Part shown: piece by piece, positions 29,000-38,415 of the stretch
Layout: the number at the start of each line of letters is the position of its first letter
Position numbering within the stretch: the first letter of the stretch is position 1
From: Tepidicella xavieri
Lineage (GTDB): Bacteria; Pseudomonadota; Gammaproteobacteria; Burkholderiales; Burkholderiaceae_C
DNA length: 64,000 bases
Direction of reading: 5' to 3'
NCBI RefSeq assembly: GCF_004363315.1
Contig: NZ_SNYL01000007.1
Coordinates: forward strand, 87,054 to 151,053
Position numbers and translations under genes: made by a program
The notes under the pieces: model-generated
The model's database searches: none
Told to the model about the DNA's origin: nothing
The model's input: only the letters and a program-made list of their open reading frames with translations

Positions 29000-30310
29000 A
29001 TGAACCCCGCCATGCCATCGACGCCCACCGTTGCCCAGGCCACCGTTTTGTTGCGTCGGCTGTTCGATGCCGCCGTGGCTTCGGCCCAGCCTGCCTTGTG
29101 CGTGCCTGCCCATCTGCCCACGCCAGAGGCGCTGGGCCGTGGTCGGTTGGTGGTGATCGGGGCGGGCAAGGCGTCGGCCGCCATGGCGCAGGCGGTGGAA
29201 CGGCACTGGGCGGGGGACCCGCAGCGTCTGAGTGGACTCGTGGTCACGCGGTATGGCCATGCGGTGCCCTGTCGGCGCATCGAGATCGTGGAGGCGGCGC
29301 ATCCCGTGCCGGACGAAGCCGGTCTGCGCGCGGCCCGGCGCATCATGGCACGGGTGCGAGAGCTGCGCGAGGAGGACGTGGTGCTGTGCCTGATTTCCGG
29401 CGGCGGCTCCGCGCTGCTGCCTTTGCCGCTGGACGGGATCACGCTGGCCGACAAGCAAGCGGTCAGCCGGGCCTTGCTCGCCAGTGGCGCCAGCATTGGC
29501 GAGATGAATGTCGTGCGGCGCCACCTCTCGGCGATCAAAGGCGGGCGGCTGGCGGCAGCGTGTCATCCGGCGCGGGTGATCACGCTGCTGCTCTCGGACG
29601 TGCCAGGTGACCGGCCGATGGATATTGCCTCCGGCCCGACCGTGGCCGACCCGACCACCTGCGCCGATGCGCTGGCGATTGTGCAGCGCTACGGCATCGA
29701 GTTGCCTGCGCCGGTGCGCGAGGTGCTGGAGAGTGGGCGTGGCGAGTCGGTCAAGCCGGGGGATGCCCGCCTGGCGCGGGCCGAGGTGCGCATGGTGGCC
29801 ACCCCGCAGATGGCGCTGGAGGCTGCGGCGCGGGTGGCGCGCGCAGCCGGCTACGCGGCGCACATTCTGGGCGATGCCATCGAAGGCGAGGCGCGTGACG
29901 TGGGCAAGGTGCTGGCCGGCATGGCTTTGCAGGTGGCCGAGCGTGGGCAGCCGTTCGCGGCGCCCTGCGTGTTGCTGTCGGGCGGCGAAACCACGGTGAC
30001 GGTGCGCGGCCAGGGCCGCGGTGGGCGCAATGTGGAGTGCCTGCTGTCCTTGGCCATCGCCACCGGCGGGCATCCGCGCATCCACGCCCTGATGGGTGAC
30101 ACCGATGGGGTGGATGGCCTGGAAGACATCGCCGGTGCCGTGATGGGGCCCGACACCCTGGCGCGGGCCTGGGCGCTTGGACGGCGGCCGCTGGATGCGC
30201 TGGCGAACAACGATGGTCACGGCTTTTTCCAAGCCCTGGGGGATTCGGTGGTGACGGGGCCGACGCTGACCAATGTCAACGACTTCCGCGCCATCCTGAT
30301 CGAAGGCTGA
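29000..30310 (+). CDS. Glycerate 2-kinase (MOFRL family)
   Basis: Kinase of the GckA/TtuD family producing 2-phosphoglycerate from D-glycerate, linking glyoxylate or tartrate degradation to glycolysis. The 436-aa protein has RLVVIGAGKASAAMAQAVE, SGGGSALLPLP, the SDVPGDRPMDIASGPTV motif and the MOFRL C-terminal pattern GGETTVTVRGQGRGGRN. The start at ATG 29000 is the best supported; an upstream in-frame ATG at 28934 lies in the divergent promoter region. It stands alone, without glyoxylate-pathway neighbours. Confidence 0.9.
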   Translation: MNPAMPSTPTVAQATVLLRRLFDAAVASAQPALCVPAHLPTPEALGRGRLVVIGAGKASAAMAQAVERHWAGDPQRLSGLVVTRYGHAVPCRRIEIVEAAHPVPDEAGLRAARRIMARVRELREEDVVLCLISGGGSALLPLPLDGITLADKQAVSRALLASGASIGEMNVVRRHLSAIKGGRLAAACHPARVITLLLSDVPGDRPMDIASGPTVADPTTCADALAIVQRYGIELPAPVREVLESGRGESVKPGDARLARAEVRMVATPQMALEAAARVARAAGYAAHILGDAIEGEARDVGKVLAGMALQVAERGQPFAAPCVLLSGGETTVTVRGQGRGGRNVECLLSLAIATGGHPRIHALMGDTDGVDGLEDIAGAVMGPDTLARAWALGRRPLDALANNDGHGFFQALGDSVVTGPTLTNVNDFRAILIEG

Positions 30311-30332
30311 CCGCTGCCGCGTGTCTGGGGGC

Positions 30333-30995
30333 TCAGGCGGCGGTCAGCATGCCCCGTTGCTCAATGAAGCGGATGACCTCGGCCAAGCCTTCCTGGGTCT
30401 TGAGGTTGGTCATGACCCAGGGGCGGCGCTGCGGGTCGGGGCGCATGCGGGCGGTGTCGGCGGCCATCACGTCCAGGTTGGCACCCACGTGGGGGGCGAG
30501 GTCGGTCTTGTTGATGACGAACAGGTCGCTCTTGGTGATGCCGGGGCCGCCTTTGCGGGGGATTTTTTCGCCAGCGGCCACGTCGATCACGTAGATGGTG
30601 AGGTCGCTCAGCTCGGGGCTGAAGGTGGCGGCCAGGTTGTCGCCGCCGCTTTCCACGAACACGATGTCGGCGTTGGGGAACTGGGCCAGCATGCGGTCGA
30701 TGGCTTCCAGGTTGATGGAGCAGTCCTCGCGGATGGCGGTGTGCGGGCAGCCACCGGTTTCCACGCCCAAGATGCGCTCGGGCGGCAGCGCGCCGCTGAC
30801 GGTGAGCAGGCGCTGGTCTTCCTTGGTGTAGATGTCGTTGGTGATGGCGACGAGGTCATAGCGCTCGCGCATGGCCTTGCAGAGCATTTCCAGCAGCGTG
30901 GTTTTGCCGGAGCCGACGGGGCCGCCAATGCCCACGCGCAGCGGAGGCAGGGTTTTGGTGCGGCCGGGGATGTGGTGCATGGCGGGTGCATTCAT
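30333..30995 (-). CDS. ureG: Urease accessory GTPase UreG
   Basis: SIMIBI-class GTPase that couples GTP hydrolysis to nickel delivery into urease. The 220-aa protein begins with a short His-containing leader ([11 protein letters not shown]), then the P-loop [15 protein letters not shown], the nickel-binding CPH motif in [11 protein letters not shown], and [17 protein letters not shown]. The ATG overlaps the ureF stop. It is the last gene of the urease operon. Confidence 0.97.
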   Translation of the reverse strand: MNAPAMHHIPGRTKTLPPLRVGIGGPVGSGKTTLLEMLCKAMRERYDLVAITNDIYTKEDQRLLTVSGALPPERILGVETGGCPHTAIREDCSINLEAIDRMLAQFPNADIVFVESGGDNLAATFSPELSDLTIYVIDVAAGEKIPRKGGPGITKSDLFVINKTDLAPHVGANLDVMAADTARMRPDPQRRPWVMTNLKTQEGLAEVIRFIEQRGMLTAA

Positions 30996-31702
30996 GAGCG
31001 AAACAGGCGGGAGTACTGGGTCTCATGCCGGGCCGAGAGGATGGCCAGCATGGGGGCGAAGGATTGCCGGGTGGCGTCGGTCGCGGCCAGGGCGGCGTCG
31101 ATGGCCGCCGGGATGTCCTGACACAAGCGGGCAATGATGCGCTGCCCGGCGCTTTGCCCCAGTGGGACGGCCTTGATCGCGGCTTGCACCATGTTTTCGG
31201 CCCAGGCGAAGGCAGCGGTCAGCAAGGCGTCGCGCTGGGCTTGGGGCCAAGGGGCATCGGCGCCCAGACGGTGGTGCAGCGCCAAGGCATAGGCCACGGG
31301 ATAGGTGGGGCTGCGCCAGGCGGCTGGCCACAGCGGCAGCACGGCGGCGTCCGCGTCCAAGCTGCGGAGCCACTCCATGAGGGATCGGCCCATTTGCTCG
31401 GTTTGCAGACGCAGTTCGGCCGTTTCGCGGGTTTGGCGCACCCATTCGTCCAGCGCCTGAAGGCGCGGCCCATCGCCGGCGCGGCAGGCGGCCAGCGCGG
31501 CGGCGATGACGGCCAGATCGGCCCGCGCCTGCGACAGGGCGAGCTGGCCGCTGAGCCAGTCGCTGGCGCTGGGTTCGTCATGCACCCAGCCAGCGTGCAC
31601 GGCGGCCTCCAGCCCTTCGGAATAGGAAAACCCCCCGATGGGCAGGGCCGGAGAGGCCAGCCACAGCAGGGACAGTTGGCGCTGGTCAGTGGCTGTGGTC
31701 AT
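30992..31702 (-). CDS. ureF: Urease accessory protein UreF
   Basis: All-helical chaperone that joins UreD and UreG in the activation complex. The start chosen is ATG 31702 ([32 protein letters not shown]), which overlaps the ureE end by 17 bp; ATG 31726 would add eight residues overlapping the His tail of UreE. The 236-aa product keeps the family core [15 protein letters not shown] and the C-terminal YSRLFRS. Overlaps ureG by ATGA. Confidence 0.95.
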   Translation of the reverse strand: MTTATDQRQLSLLWLASPALPIGGFSYSEGLEAAVHAGWVHDEPSASDWLSGQLALSQARADLAVIAAALAACRAGDGPRLQALDEWVRQTRETAELRLQTEQMGRSLMEWLRSLDADAAVLPLWPAAWRSPTYPVAYALALHHRLGADAPWPQAQRDALLTAAFAWAENMVQAAIKAVPLGQSAGQRIIARLCQDIPAAIDAALAATDATRQSFAPMLAILSARHETQYSRLFRS

Positions 31703-32201
31703 GCGGGTGGCCGTGGGCGTGTGCATGCGCGTGGCCGTGTCCCCCGTAGGCGCCGGCTTCGGGCTCGAACGGTTCGCGCGCTTCCTGCACGACGAGGTGC
31801 ATCTGGCGCAGCATGTCGGCCAGCACGTGGTCGGGCTCGATTTTGAGGTGATCGGGCTGCAACTCGATGGGCACGTGGCGGTTGCCCAGGTGATAGGCGG
31901 CACGCAGCAGATCGAACGCGCTGCCGTGCTCGCGGCAATGGGTGATGCGCAACACCGGCTGCGGCGCGGCCACGACCTTGAGCAGCGAACCGTCTTGAGC
32001 GAGCAACACATCGCCGCCGCGCACCACCGTGCCGCGGGGCAGGAACACCCCGATGCGCCGGCCTTGGGAGTCTTCGCAGTCGAAGCGGCTTTTTTGGCGC
32101 TGGTCCCAGTCCAGCGTGACGGTGGCCGCCCGGTTCAGCAGCACCGGGGCCAGGCCTTGGCCTTGAGGGATGCAGCGGGTGGCGTAGAGCATGTCGGGCA
32201 T
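31686..32201 (-). CDS. ureE: Urease accessory nickel metallochaperone UreE
   Basis: Nickel-binding protein that supplies metal to the UreG complex. The 171-aa protein has the N-terminal peptide-binding domain, the metal-binding [24 protein letters not shown] (quoted partly) with [10 protein letters not shown], and a histidine-rich tail from about residue 150 ([18 protein letters not shown]) with nine histidines, suited to storing several nickel ions. The tail overlaps the start region of ureF. Confidence 0.96.
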   Translation of the reverse strand: MPDMLYATRCIPQGQGLAPVLLNRAATVTLDWDQRQKSRFDCEDSQGRRIGVFLPRGTVVRGGDVLLAQDGSLLKVVAAPQPVLRITHCREHGSAFDLLRAAYHLGNRHVPIELQPDHLKIEPDHVLADMLRQMHLVVQEAREPFEPEAGAYGGHGHAHAHAHGHPHDHSH

Positions 32202-32217
32202 TCGTGCGGCGTGGTGT

Positions 32218-33963
32218 TCAGAACAGGCAATAGCGCTGGGCCAGCGGCAATTCGGCGGCGGGCTCGCAGGTCAGCAGCACACCGTCGGCGCGCACGGCGT
32301 AGGTCTGCGGGTCGATGTCCATGCGCGGGGCGTAGTCGTTGAGCACCATGTCGCGCTTGCCGATGGCGCGGCAGCCCTTGACGGCCACCAGCGGTTTCTG
32401 CAGGCCGTAGCGCTGGCCGATGCCCGCGGCCAGCCCGGCCTGGGACACGAAGGTGAGCGACGTTTTGTGCAGGGCACCACCGAAGCTGCCAAACATGGGC
32501 CGGTAGTGCACCGGCTGCGGCGTGGGGATGGAGGCGTTGGGGTCGCCCATGGCGGCGGCGGCGATCATGCCGCCCTTGAGGACGAGTGCGGGCTTGATGC
32601 CGAAGAAGGCCGGCTTCCACAGCACCAGGTCGGCCCATTTGCCCACCTCCACCGAACCGACGATGTGGCTGACGCCGTGCGCAATCGCCGGGTTGAGGGT
32701 GTACTTGGCGATGTAGCGCTTGACGCGGAAGTTGTCGTTGCGGTCGTTTTGCTCCACCGGCTCGTCGCGGCCCGGCGTGGGGGGCAGCCAGCCGCGCTGC
32801 ACCTTCATTTTGTGCGCGGTCTGCCAGGTGCGGCAGATGACCTCGCCCACCCGGCCCATGGCCTGGCTGTCGCTGCTCATGATGCTGATGGCGCCCAGGT
32901 CGTGCAGGATGTCCTCGGCGGCGATGGTTTCCTTGCGGATGCGGCTTTCGGCAAAGGCCAGGTCCTCGGCGATGGAGGCGTCCAGGTGGTGGCACACCAT
33001 CAGCATGTCCACGTGCTCTTCCAGCGTGTTGACGGTGTAGGGCCGCGTGGGGTTGGTGGAGGAGGGCAGCACATTGGCTTCGCCCACCACCTTCAGGATG
33101 TCGGGTGCGTGGCCGCCGCCTGCGCCTTCGCAGTGGAAGGTGTGGATGGTGCGGCCCTTGAAGGCGGCGATGGAGTCCTCCACGAAGCCGCTTTCGTTGA
33201 GCGTGTCGGTGTGGATGCAGATCTGGGTGTCGGTCTGCTCCGCCACGTCCAGGCAGGCGTCGATGGCCGCCGGGGTGGTGCCCCAGTCCTCGTGCAGCTT
33301 CATGCCGATGGCGCCGGCCTCCACCTGCTCCATGAGGCCCTGCGGCTGGCTGGCGTTGCCCTTGCCTAGAAAGCCCAGGTTCATGGGGAAGGCGTCGGCC
33401 GCCTGCAGCATGCGCTCGATGTGCCACGGCCCCGGCGTGCAGGTGGTGGCGTTGGTGCCGGTGGCGGGGCCCGTGCCGCCCCCGGTCATGGTGGTGATGC
33501 CGGACATGAGCGCTTCTTCGATCTGCTGCGGGCAGATGAAGTGGATGTGGCTGTCGTAGCCGCCGGCGGTGACGATCAGGCCTTCGCCGGCCAGGATTTC
33601 GGTGCCCGGGCCGATGACGATGTCCACGCCCGGCTGCACGTCGGGGTTGCCGGCCTTGCCGATGCCCACGATGCGGCTGTCCTTGACGCCAATGTCGGCC
33701 TTGACGATGCCCCAATGGTCCACGATGAGGGCGTTGGTGATGACCAGATCGACCGCGCCCTGGGCGCGGCTGCGCTGGCTCTGGCCCATGCCATCGCGGA
33801 TGGTTTTGCCGCCGCCGAACTTGACCTCCTCCCCGTAGCCGCCGGCTTGCAGGGTGCAGTCGCGCTCGACTTCGATGACGAGGGCGGTGTCACCCAGGCG
33901 CACGCGGTCGCCCACGGTGGGGCCGAACATCTCGGCATAGGCGCGGCGGGAAATGCTGGCCAT
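32218..33963 (-). CDS. ureC: Urease subunit alpha
   Basis: Catalytic subunit of the nickel urease, hydrolysing urea to ammonia and carbamate. The 581-aa length is about ten residues longer than the usual 567-572. Active-site residues are intact: HIHFICPQQ, the carbamylated Lys222 in [21 protein letters not shown] and the mobile-flap CHHLD motif in [11 protein letters not shown] 33963 is the start, one base from the ureB stop; a GTG three bases upstream is also in frame. Confidence 0.98.
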   Translation of the reverse strand: MASISRRAYAEMFGPTVGDRVRLGDTALVIEVERDCTLQAGGYGEEVKFGGGKTIRDGMGQSQRSRAQGAVDLVITNALIVDHWGIVKADIGVKDSRIVGIGKAGNPDVQPGVDIVIGPGTEILAGEGLIVTAGGYDSHIHFICPQQIEEALMSGITTMTGGGTGPATGTNATTCTPGPWHIERMLQAADAFPMNLGFLGKGNASQPQGLMEQVEAGAIGMKLHEDWGTTPAAIDACLDVAEQTDTQICIHTDTLNESGFVEDSIAAFKGRTIHTFHCEGAGGGHAPDILKVVGEANVLPSSTNPTRPYTVNTLEEHVDMLMVCHHLDASIAEDLAFAESRIRKETIAAEDILHDLGAISIMSSDSQAMGRVGEVICRTWQTAHKMKVQRGWLPPTPGRDEPVEQNDRNDNFRVKRYIAKYTLNPAIAHGVSHIVGSVEVGKWADLVLWKPAFFGIKPALVLKGGMIAAAAMGDPNASIPTPQPVHYRPMFGSFGGALHKTSLTFVSQAGLAAGIGQRYGLQKPLVAVKGCRAIGKRDMVLNDYAPRMDIDPQTYAVRADGVLLTCEPAAELPLAQRYCLF

Positions 33964-34268
33964 CACAACGCTCCTTGCACCAGGCCGCGAAAGCCGTACA
34001 CCTCACGAGTGCCCGCGTAGTCCACCAGCTCGACGGTGCGCTGCTGGCCGGGCTCGAAGCGCACGGCGGTGCCGCTGGCGATGTTGAGCCGCATGCCGCG
34101 CGCGGCGGCGCGGTCGAACGACAAGGCGGCGTTGGTTTCGGCAAAGTGGTAGTGCGAGCCGACTTGGATGGGGCGGTCGGCCGTGTTGACCACCACCAGG
34201 GTGATGGTGCGCCGCCCGGGGTTGAGCGGGTGCTCGCCCGCGTCGATGAAAAGCTCGCCGGGGATCAT
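33963..34268 (-). CDS. ureB: Urease subunit beta
   Basis: Structural subunit of urease. The 101-aa protein starts at ATG 34268 ([19 protein letters not shown]) and has the typical [22 protein letters not shown] core with the [24 protein letters not shown] motif. The separate ureA and ureB genes mark the three-subunit bacterial urease. It is separated from ureA by a small membrane protein gene. Confidence 0.97.
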   Translation of the reverse strand: MIPGELFIDAGEHPLNPGRRTITLVVVNTADRPIQVGSHYHFAETNAALSFDRAAARGMRLNIASGTAVRFEPGQQRTVELVDYAGTREVYGFRGLVQGAL

Positions 34269-34278
34269 GGGCGCCCCT

Positions 34279-34458
34279 TCATTTGCGGGTGAACCAGATG
34301 ACCGCACCGATGGCCGCGGCCAGGGCGACGAAGCCCAGCACGTCGGTGGCGTGCCAGTGGGCGCCGGGCAGGCCGTGGCCCTCGTGGGCGTGGGCCGCGT
34401 GGGCCAGCCAGGTCAGGGCCGGGGCAAGCAGGCGGGGGAGCTTGGCGGTGAAGGGCAT
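34279..34458 (-). CDS. 59-aa His-rich membrane protein inside the urease operon
   Basis: Not a standard ure gene. The product starts at ATG 34458 with a hydrophobic segment that looks like a signal peptide ([15 protein letters not shown]), then [15 protein letters not shown] with clustered histidines, and a C-terminal membrane helix [21 protein letters not shown]. An HAHEGHG-type sequence after a signal peptide also occurs at the mature start of HupE/UreJ nickel transporters, but the multi-span body of that family is absent. It lies 20 bp after ureA and 10 bp before ureB, so it is co-transcribed. A periplasmic nickel-handling role is only inference. Confidence 0.75.
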   Translation of the reverse strand: MPFTAKLPRLLAPALTWLAHAAHAHEGHGLPGAHWHATDVLGFVALAAAIGAVIWFTRK

Positions 34459-34478
34459 ATCGGGGCTCCTGGAGCGGT

Positions 34479-34781
34479 TCAGACGATGGGCTGATGCACG
34501 GTGACGAGCTTGGTGCCGTCGGGGAAGGTGGCTTCGACCTGGATGTCGGCGAGCATCTCCGGCACGCCCTCCATGACGTCGGCGCGACTGAGCACGGTGC
34601 GACCTTCGCTCATGAGCTCGGCCACCGTCTTGCCGTCGCGGGCCCCTTCCATCACATAGGCGCTGATCAGGGCCACCGCCTCGGGGTAGTTGAGCTTGAG
34701 CCCGCGCGCGCGCCGGCGCTCGGCCAGCAGCGCGGCGGTGAAGATGAGCAGCTTGTCTTTGTCGCGGGGGGAGAGTTCCAT
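34479..34781 (-). CDS. ureA: Urease subunit gamma
   Basis: Smallest urease structural subunit, 100 aa. It starts [27 protein letters not shown], the standard N terminus of the family, so the ATG at 34781 is well supported, and it contains [21 protein letters not shown] and ends [11 protein letters not shown]. No ribosome-binding site is visible upstream. A sigma-54-like promoter ends 10 bp before the start. First gene of ureA-x-ureBCEFG. Confidence 0.97.
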   Translation of the reverse strand: MELSPRDKDKLLIFTAALLAERRRARGLKLNYPEAVALISAYVMEGARDGKTVAELMSEGRTVLSRADVMEGVPEMLADIQVEATFPDGTKLVTVHQPIV

Positions 34782-34790
34782 GCGCTGGCT

Positions 34791-34808
34791 CTTGCAATAT
34801 GCGTGCCT
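34791..34808 (-). promoter_or_regulatory. Sigma-54-like promoter of the urease operon
   Basis: On the minus strand AGGCACG-CATA-TTGCAAG matches the -24/-12 consensus TGGCACG-N4-TTGCW with one mismatch in the first base and the correct 10-base spacing between GG and GC. The predicted transcription start (~34782) coincides almost exactly with the ureA start codon, which would imply a leaderless message or a slightly different start. Sigma-54/NtrC control of urease is known in other bacteria. Confidence 0.5.
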
Positions 34809-34862
34809 CGGTTCAGAGTATGCCTGTTGACCGTGACAGGTCGCCATACGCTGGATGGCGCA

Positions 34863-34878
34863 TGGCACGAAAGCTGCA
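34863..34878 (+). promoter_or_regulatory. Sigma-54-like promoter of the sensor kinase gene
   Basis: TGGCACG-AAAG-CTGCA on the plus strand matches the sigma-54 -24/-12 consensus with one mismatch (C for T in TTGC). The predicted start (~34889) falls two bases before the GTG at 34891, so if the promoter is real the translation start may instead be GTG 34918. Confidence 0.45.
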
Positions 34879-34890
34879 CCCTGAGCAGGC

Positions 34891-37800
34891 GTGAAACCCG
34901 AAGCCGTCGAACATGCCGTGCCTGTCCAGCGCATCGTCAAGGTGCGGAGGGATTACAACAGCTGGGTGGCCAGCGAGACGCTGGAAGACTACGCCCTGCG
35001 CTTCGCCCCGCAGCGGTTTCGCAAATGGTCGGAGTGGCGGGTGGCCAACACGGCGTTTGGGGTGGCGTCGTTTCTCATCCTGGAGGCGGTGGGGGCCACG
35101 TTGCTGGTCCAGTATGGGTTTCTGAACGCCTTTTGGGCCATCGTGGTCACCGGGTTGATCATTTTCTTGGCGGGATTGCCCATCAGTGTCTACGCCGCCC
35201 GCTATGGCGTGGACATGGACCTGCTGACGCGCGGTGCCGGGTTCGGTTACATCGGGTCCACCATCACCTCGCTCATCTATGCGTCGTTTACCTTCATCTT
35301 TTTCGCGCTCGAAGCCGCGGTGATGGCCTATGCGCTGGAGTTGGCGCTGGGTATACCGCCCGCTTGGGGCTACCTGATCTGCGCCCTGGTGGTGATTCCG
35401 CTGGTCACGCACGGGGTGTCGGTCATCAGCCGCTTTCAGGTCTGGACGCAGCCCCTGTGGCTGGTGATGATGGTCGTGCCTTTCGTGACCGTGGCTTGGC
35501 TGGAACCGCAGGCGTTTGCCGCGGTGGCGCACTACGCTGGGGCGAGTGGCGAAGGTGGTGCATTTCAGTGGCACCTGTTTGGGGCGGCGCTGACGGTGGG
35601 GGTGGCATTGATCACCCAGATGGGGGAGCAGGCCGATTACCTGCGCTTCATGCCTCCGCCCACCCAGCGCACCCGGGGGCGCTGGTGGCTGGGCGTGGTG
35701 GCCGGCGGCCCCGGCTGGGTGGTGATTGGCGTGCTGAAAATGCTGGGCGGTGTGTTGCTGGCCCATCTGGTGCTCAGCCACGGTGGGGGCGCCGAACGCG
35801 CGGTGGACCCGAACCAGATGTACCTGGCCGCTTACGAATACCTGTTGCCCCACGGCTGGGCCGTGGCGGCCACGGCGCTGTTCGTGGTGGTGTCGCAGCT
35901 CAAGATCAACGTCACCAATGCTTACGCAGGCTCCTTGGCGTGGAGCAATTTTTTCTCCCGGCTGACCCACCATCACCCAGGCCGGGTGGTGTGGGTGGTG
36001 TTCAACACGGCCATCGCCTTCATGCTCATGGAGATGAACGTGTTCGAGGCCCTGGGCGATGTGCTGGGCCTGTATGCCAACATCGCCATCGCGTGGATCA
36101 TGGCGGTGGTGGCCGATCTCGTCATCAACAAGCCTATGGGCTGGTCGCCGCGTGGCATCGAGTTCAAGCGGGCGTATCTGTACGACGTCAACCCCGTGGG
36201 GGTGGGGGCCATGACGCTGGCATCGGCGCTGGGCATGGCCGCGCATTTGGGCCTGATGGGGCCGATGGCACAGGCGTTCTCGGCGGTGGTGGCCATGGTG
36301 ACGGCGTTTCTGACCGCGCCCTTGATCGCCTGGGCCACGCGGGGCCGCTACTACCTGGCCCGCCAGCCCGAGGCCCCGCCCCCCAGTGGCGATATACCCG
36401 ACGCCGCCACCCATGGCCGCTACCTGGCCCGGGCGCCGCTGAAACGTTGCGTGGTGTGCGAGTCGGCTTACGAAGCGCCGGACATGGCGCATTGCCCGGC
36501 CTATCAGGGCGACATCTGTTCGCTGTGCTGCACGCTCGATGCCCGCTGTGCCGACGCGTGCAAACCCCATGCACGCCTCTCGCGTCAGTGGGAGCAGGTG
36601 CTGCACCGTTTGTTGCCGCCACGCTGGTGGCCTCGGGTCGATGCCGGCCTGGGGCATTTTTTGCTGCTGATGCTCGTGATTGCGCCGGTGCTGGCGGCGG
36701 TGCTGGCCGTGCTGTACCGCCACGAGTGGCACCGGCTGCTGTCGGCCGAGGCCTTGCCGGCGGGGGAGGAAGCACTGGCGGCCTTGCACGCCGGATTCAT
36801 CAAGGTGTATGCGGCTTTGCTGATGGTGGCGGCCGTGGTGGCCTGGTGGCTGGTGCTGGCGCACAAGAGCCGCGAGGTGGCGCAGGAGGAATCCAACCGG
36901 CAAACCCGGCTGCTGATGGAGGAAATCGAATCCCACCGCCGCACCGACGCCGCCCTGCAGCAGGCCAAGCAGGCCGCCGAGCGGGCCCGTGAACAGGCCG
37001 ACCAGGCCAACCAGGCCAAGACGCGTTACGTCAGCACCATCAGCCACGAACTACGCACCCCGCTCAACAGCATTCTGGGCTACGCCCAACTTCTGCAGCA
37101 GGATGCCGCGCTGCCGCCCCATCGCGCCCATGCGGTACAGGTCATCCTGCGCAGTGGCGAGCACCTGCTGTCGCTGATCGAAGGCACGCTCGACATCGCT
37201 CGCATCGAGGCGGGCCGCCTGACCCTCGACGTCAGGCCGCTGGATCTCAAAGCCCTGTTGCACGACGTGGCCAGCATGTTCGAACTGCAGGCCAAGGCCA
37301 AAGGACTGTCGTTTGCTTTCGAGCCGCCCACCCGCTGGCCGCAGGCCGTGCGCGCCGACGACCGGCGGCTGCGTCAGATCCTCATCAACCTGTTGGGCAA
37401 TGCGGTCAAGTTCACGGTGCGAGGCAGCGTGACCTTGCGGGTGCAGTATGTGCGCGAGATGGCGGTGTTCGAGGTCTGCGACACCGGGCCGGGCATGACC
37501 GCGGCCGAGCGGGAGCGGGTGTTCGAGCCCTTTGCCCGGGGATTGGCCGCGGCGCAGCCGGGCGCCCATGGGGCCGGGCTGGGATTGACCATCGCCCGGA
37601 TGCTGGCCGACCTCATGGGGGGCGAGATGACCGTGCACAGCGCACCGGGGCAGGGCAGCGTGTTCCGGCTGCGCCTGTTCCTGCCCGAGTGGCATGGCGA
37701 AGCGCAAGCGATGGCCGATGCCCACCCGTTGCAGGTGGACGGCTACGCCGGGCCACGGCGCAGCCTGCTGGTCGTGGACAATGAGGAAGACGACCGGCAA

Positions 37801-38415
37801 TTGCTGCAACGGTGGCTGGCGCCGCTGGGCTTCGAGGTTCACCTGGCCACCTGCGGTGAACAAGCCCTGGCCCTGCTGGAGGCCGGGCTGCGCCCCGACG
37901 CGGTGTTCATGGACCTGGCCATGCCCGGCATGGACGGCTGGCAGGCGCTGGCGCATATCCGTTCCCTGGCGCAAGGGCAAGGCTGGCCGGCCCCGGCGTG
38001 GGCAGTCGTGTCCGCCAATGCCTTTGACAAAGGGCTGGACAACCCGATCGGCCTGCGTGCCGAGGACTTTTTCGTCAAGCCCGTGCGGCGCGATGACTTG
38101 CTGCGCTGGCTGGCCCGGCGGCTCGACCTGACCTGGCTGCCGTCCCACTCAGCGCCCATGTCGGCCCAGCGCATGAATTTGCCGGCGACTGAAACGTCTT
38201 GGGAGGATTTGCGCGCGCTGTCGGCGGCCGATTTGCACGGTTTGCTCGCCTCGGCCCGGCTGGGGCACTACCGGGGCCTGGTGCGCCGCCTCGACGAGCT
38301 GTGCCCAGGGCCGGCAGGCGATCGCTTGCGCGTGTGGGCCCGTGAATTCCGGTTTGAACAGATTGAACAGGTGTTGCAGGAGGTGCTTGGTGCGCTGGAA
38401 CCTTCACGAGACTGA
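34891..38415 (+). CDS. NCS1-like permease fused to hybrid sensor histidine kinase
   Basis: An 1174-aa fusion. Residues ~15-490 resemble an NCS1 (nucleobase-cation symporter-1) transporter with about 12 membrane spans and the typical entry [19 protein letters not shown]. Residues ~519-556 hold eight cysteines (CVVC, HC, CSLCC, RC, AC) in a soluble loop. Two more spans (~590-670) precede a coiled region, then a HisKA/HATPase core: His719 in [11 protein letters not shown]-box [18 protein letters not shown] and [10 protein letters not shown] receiver domain with Asp1008 ([11 protein letters not shown]) follows, then a ~90-aa helical end. Urease and urt genes flank it, so a urea- or purine-sensing role is likely but inferred. 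GTG 34918 is an alternative start. Confidence 0.9.
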   Translation: MKPEAVEHAVPVQRIVKVRRDYNSWVASETLEDYALRFAPQRFRKWSEWRVANTAFGVASFLILEAVGATLLVQYGFLNAFWAIVVTGLIIFLAGLPISVYAARYGVDMDLLTRGAGFGYIGSTITSLIYASFTFIFFALEAAVMAYALELALGIPPAWGYLICALVVIPLVTHGVSVISRFQVWTQPLWLVMMVVPFVTVAWLEPQAFAAVAHYAGASGEGGAFQWHLFGAALTVGVALITQMGEQADYLRFMPPPTQRTRGRWWLGVVAGGPGWVVIGVLKMLGGVLLAHLVLSHGGGAERAVDPNQMYLAAYEYLLPHGWAVAATALFVVVSQLKINVTNAYAGSLAWSNFFSRLTHHHPGRVVWVVFNTAIAFMLMEMNVFEALGDVLGLYANIAIAWIMAVVADLVINKPMGWSPRGIEFKRAYLYDVNPVGVGAMTLASALGMAAHLGLMGPMAQAFSAVVAMVTAFLTAPLIAWATRGRYYLARQPEAPPPSGDIPDAATHGRYLARAPLKRCVVCESAYEAPDMAHCPAYQGDICSLCCTLDARCADACKPHARLSRQWEQVLHRLLPPRWWPRVDAGLGHFLLLMLVIAPVLAAVLAVLYRHEWHRLLSAEALPAGEEALAALHAGFIKVYAALLMVAAVVAWWLVLAHKSREVAQEESNRQTRLLMEEIESHRRTDAALQQAKQAAERAREQADQANQAKTRYVSTISHELRTPLNSILGYAQLLQQDAALPPHRAHAVQVILRSGEHLLSLIEGTLDIARIEAGRLTLDVRPLDLKALLHDVASMFELQAKAKGLSFAFEPPTRWPQAVRADDRRLRQILINLLGNAVKFTVRGSVTLRVQYVREMAVFEVCDTGPGMTAAERERVFEPFARGLAAAQPGAHGAGLGLTIARMLADLMGGEMTVHSAPGQGSVFRLRLFLPEWHGEAQAMADAHPLQVDGYAGPRRSLLVVDNEEDDRQLLQRWLAPLGFEVHLATCGEQALALLEAGLRPDAVFMDLAMPGMDGWQALAHIRSLAQGQGWPAPAWAVVSANAFDKGLDNPIGLRAEDFFVKPVRRDDLLRWLARRLDLTWLPSHSAPMSAQRMNLPATETSWEDLRALSAADLHGLLASARLGHYRGLVRRLDELCPGPAGDRLRVWAREFRFEQIEQVLQEVLGALEPSRD
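38376..38392 (+). promoter_or_regulatory. Strong ribosome-binding site deciding the response-regulator start
   Basis: The perfect Shine-Dalgarno core AGGAGG at 38378-38383 lies six bases before GTG 38390, inside the end of the sensor-kinase gene. It argues for GTG 38390 over the in-frame GTG at 38342. Confidence 0.75.

Noticed and set aside
34823..34844. CCTGT/ACAGG inverted repeat in the ureA/sensor gap as an NtrC site
   Set aside because: Only five bases per arm and no match to the TGCACC-type NtrC half-sites, so it was not listed as a feature.
34494..36992. 832-codon plus-strand frame over ureA and the sensor gene
   Set aside because: Overlaps the sensor in another frame and ureA on the other strand; composition is that of an out-of-frame read.
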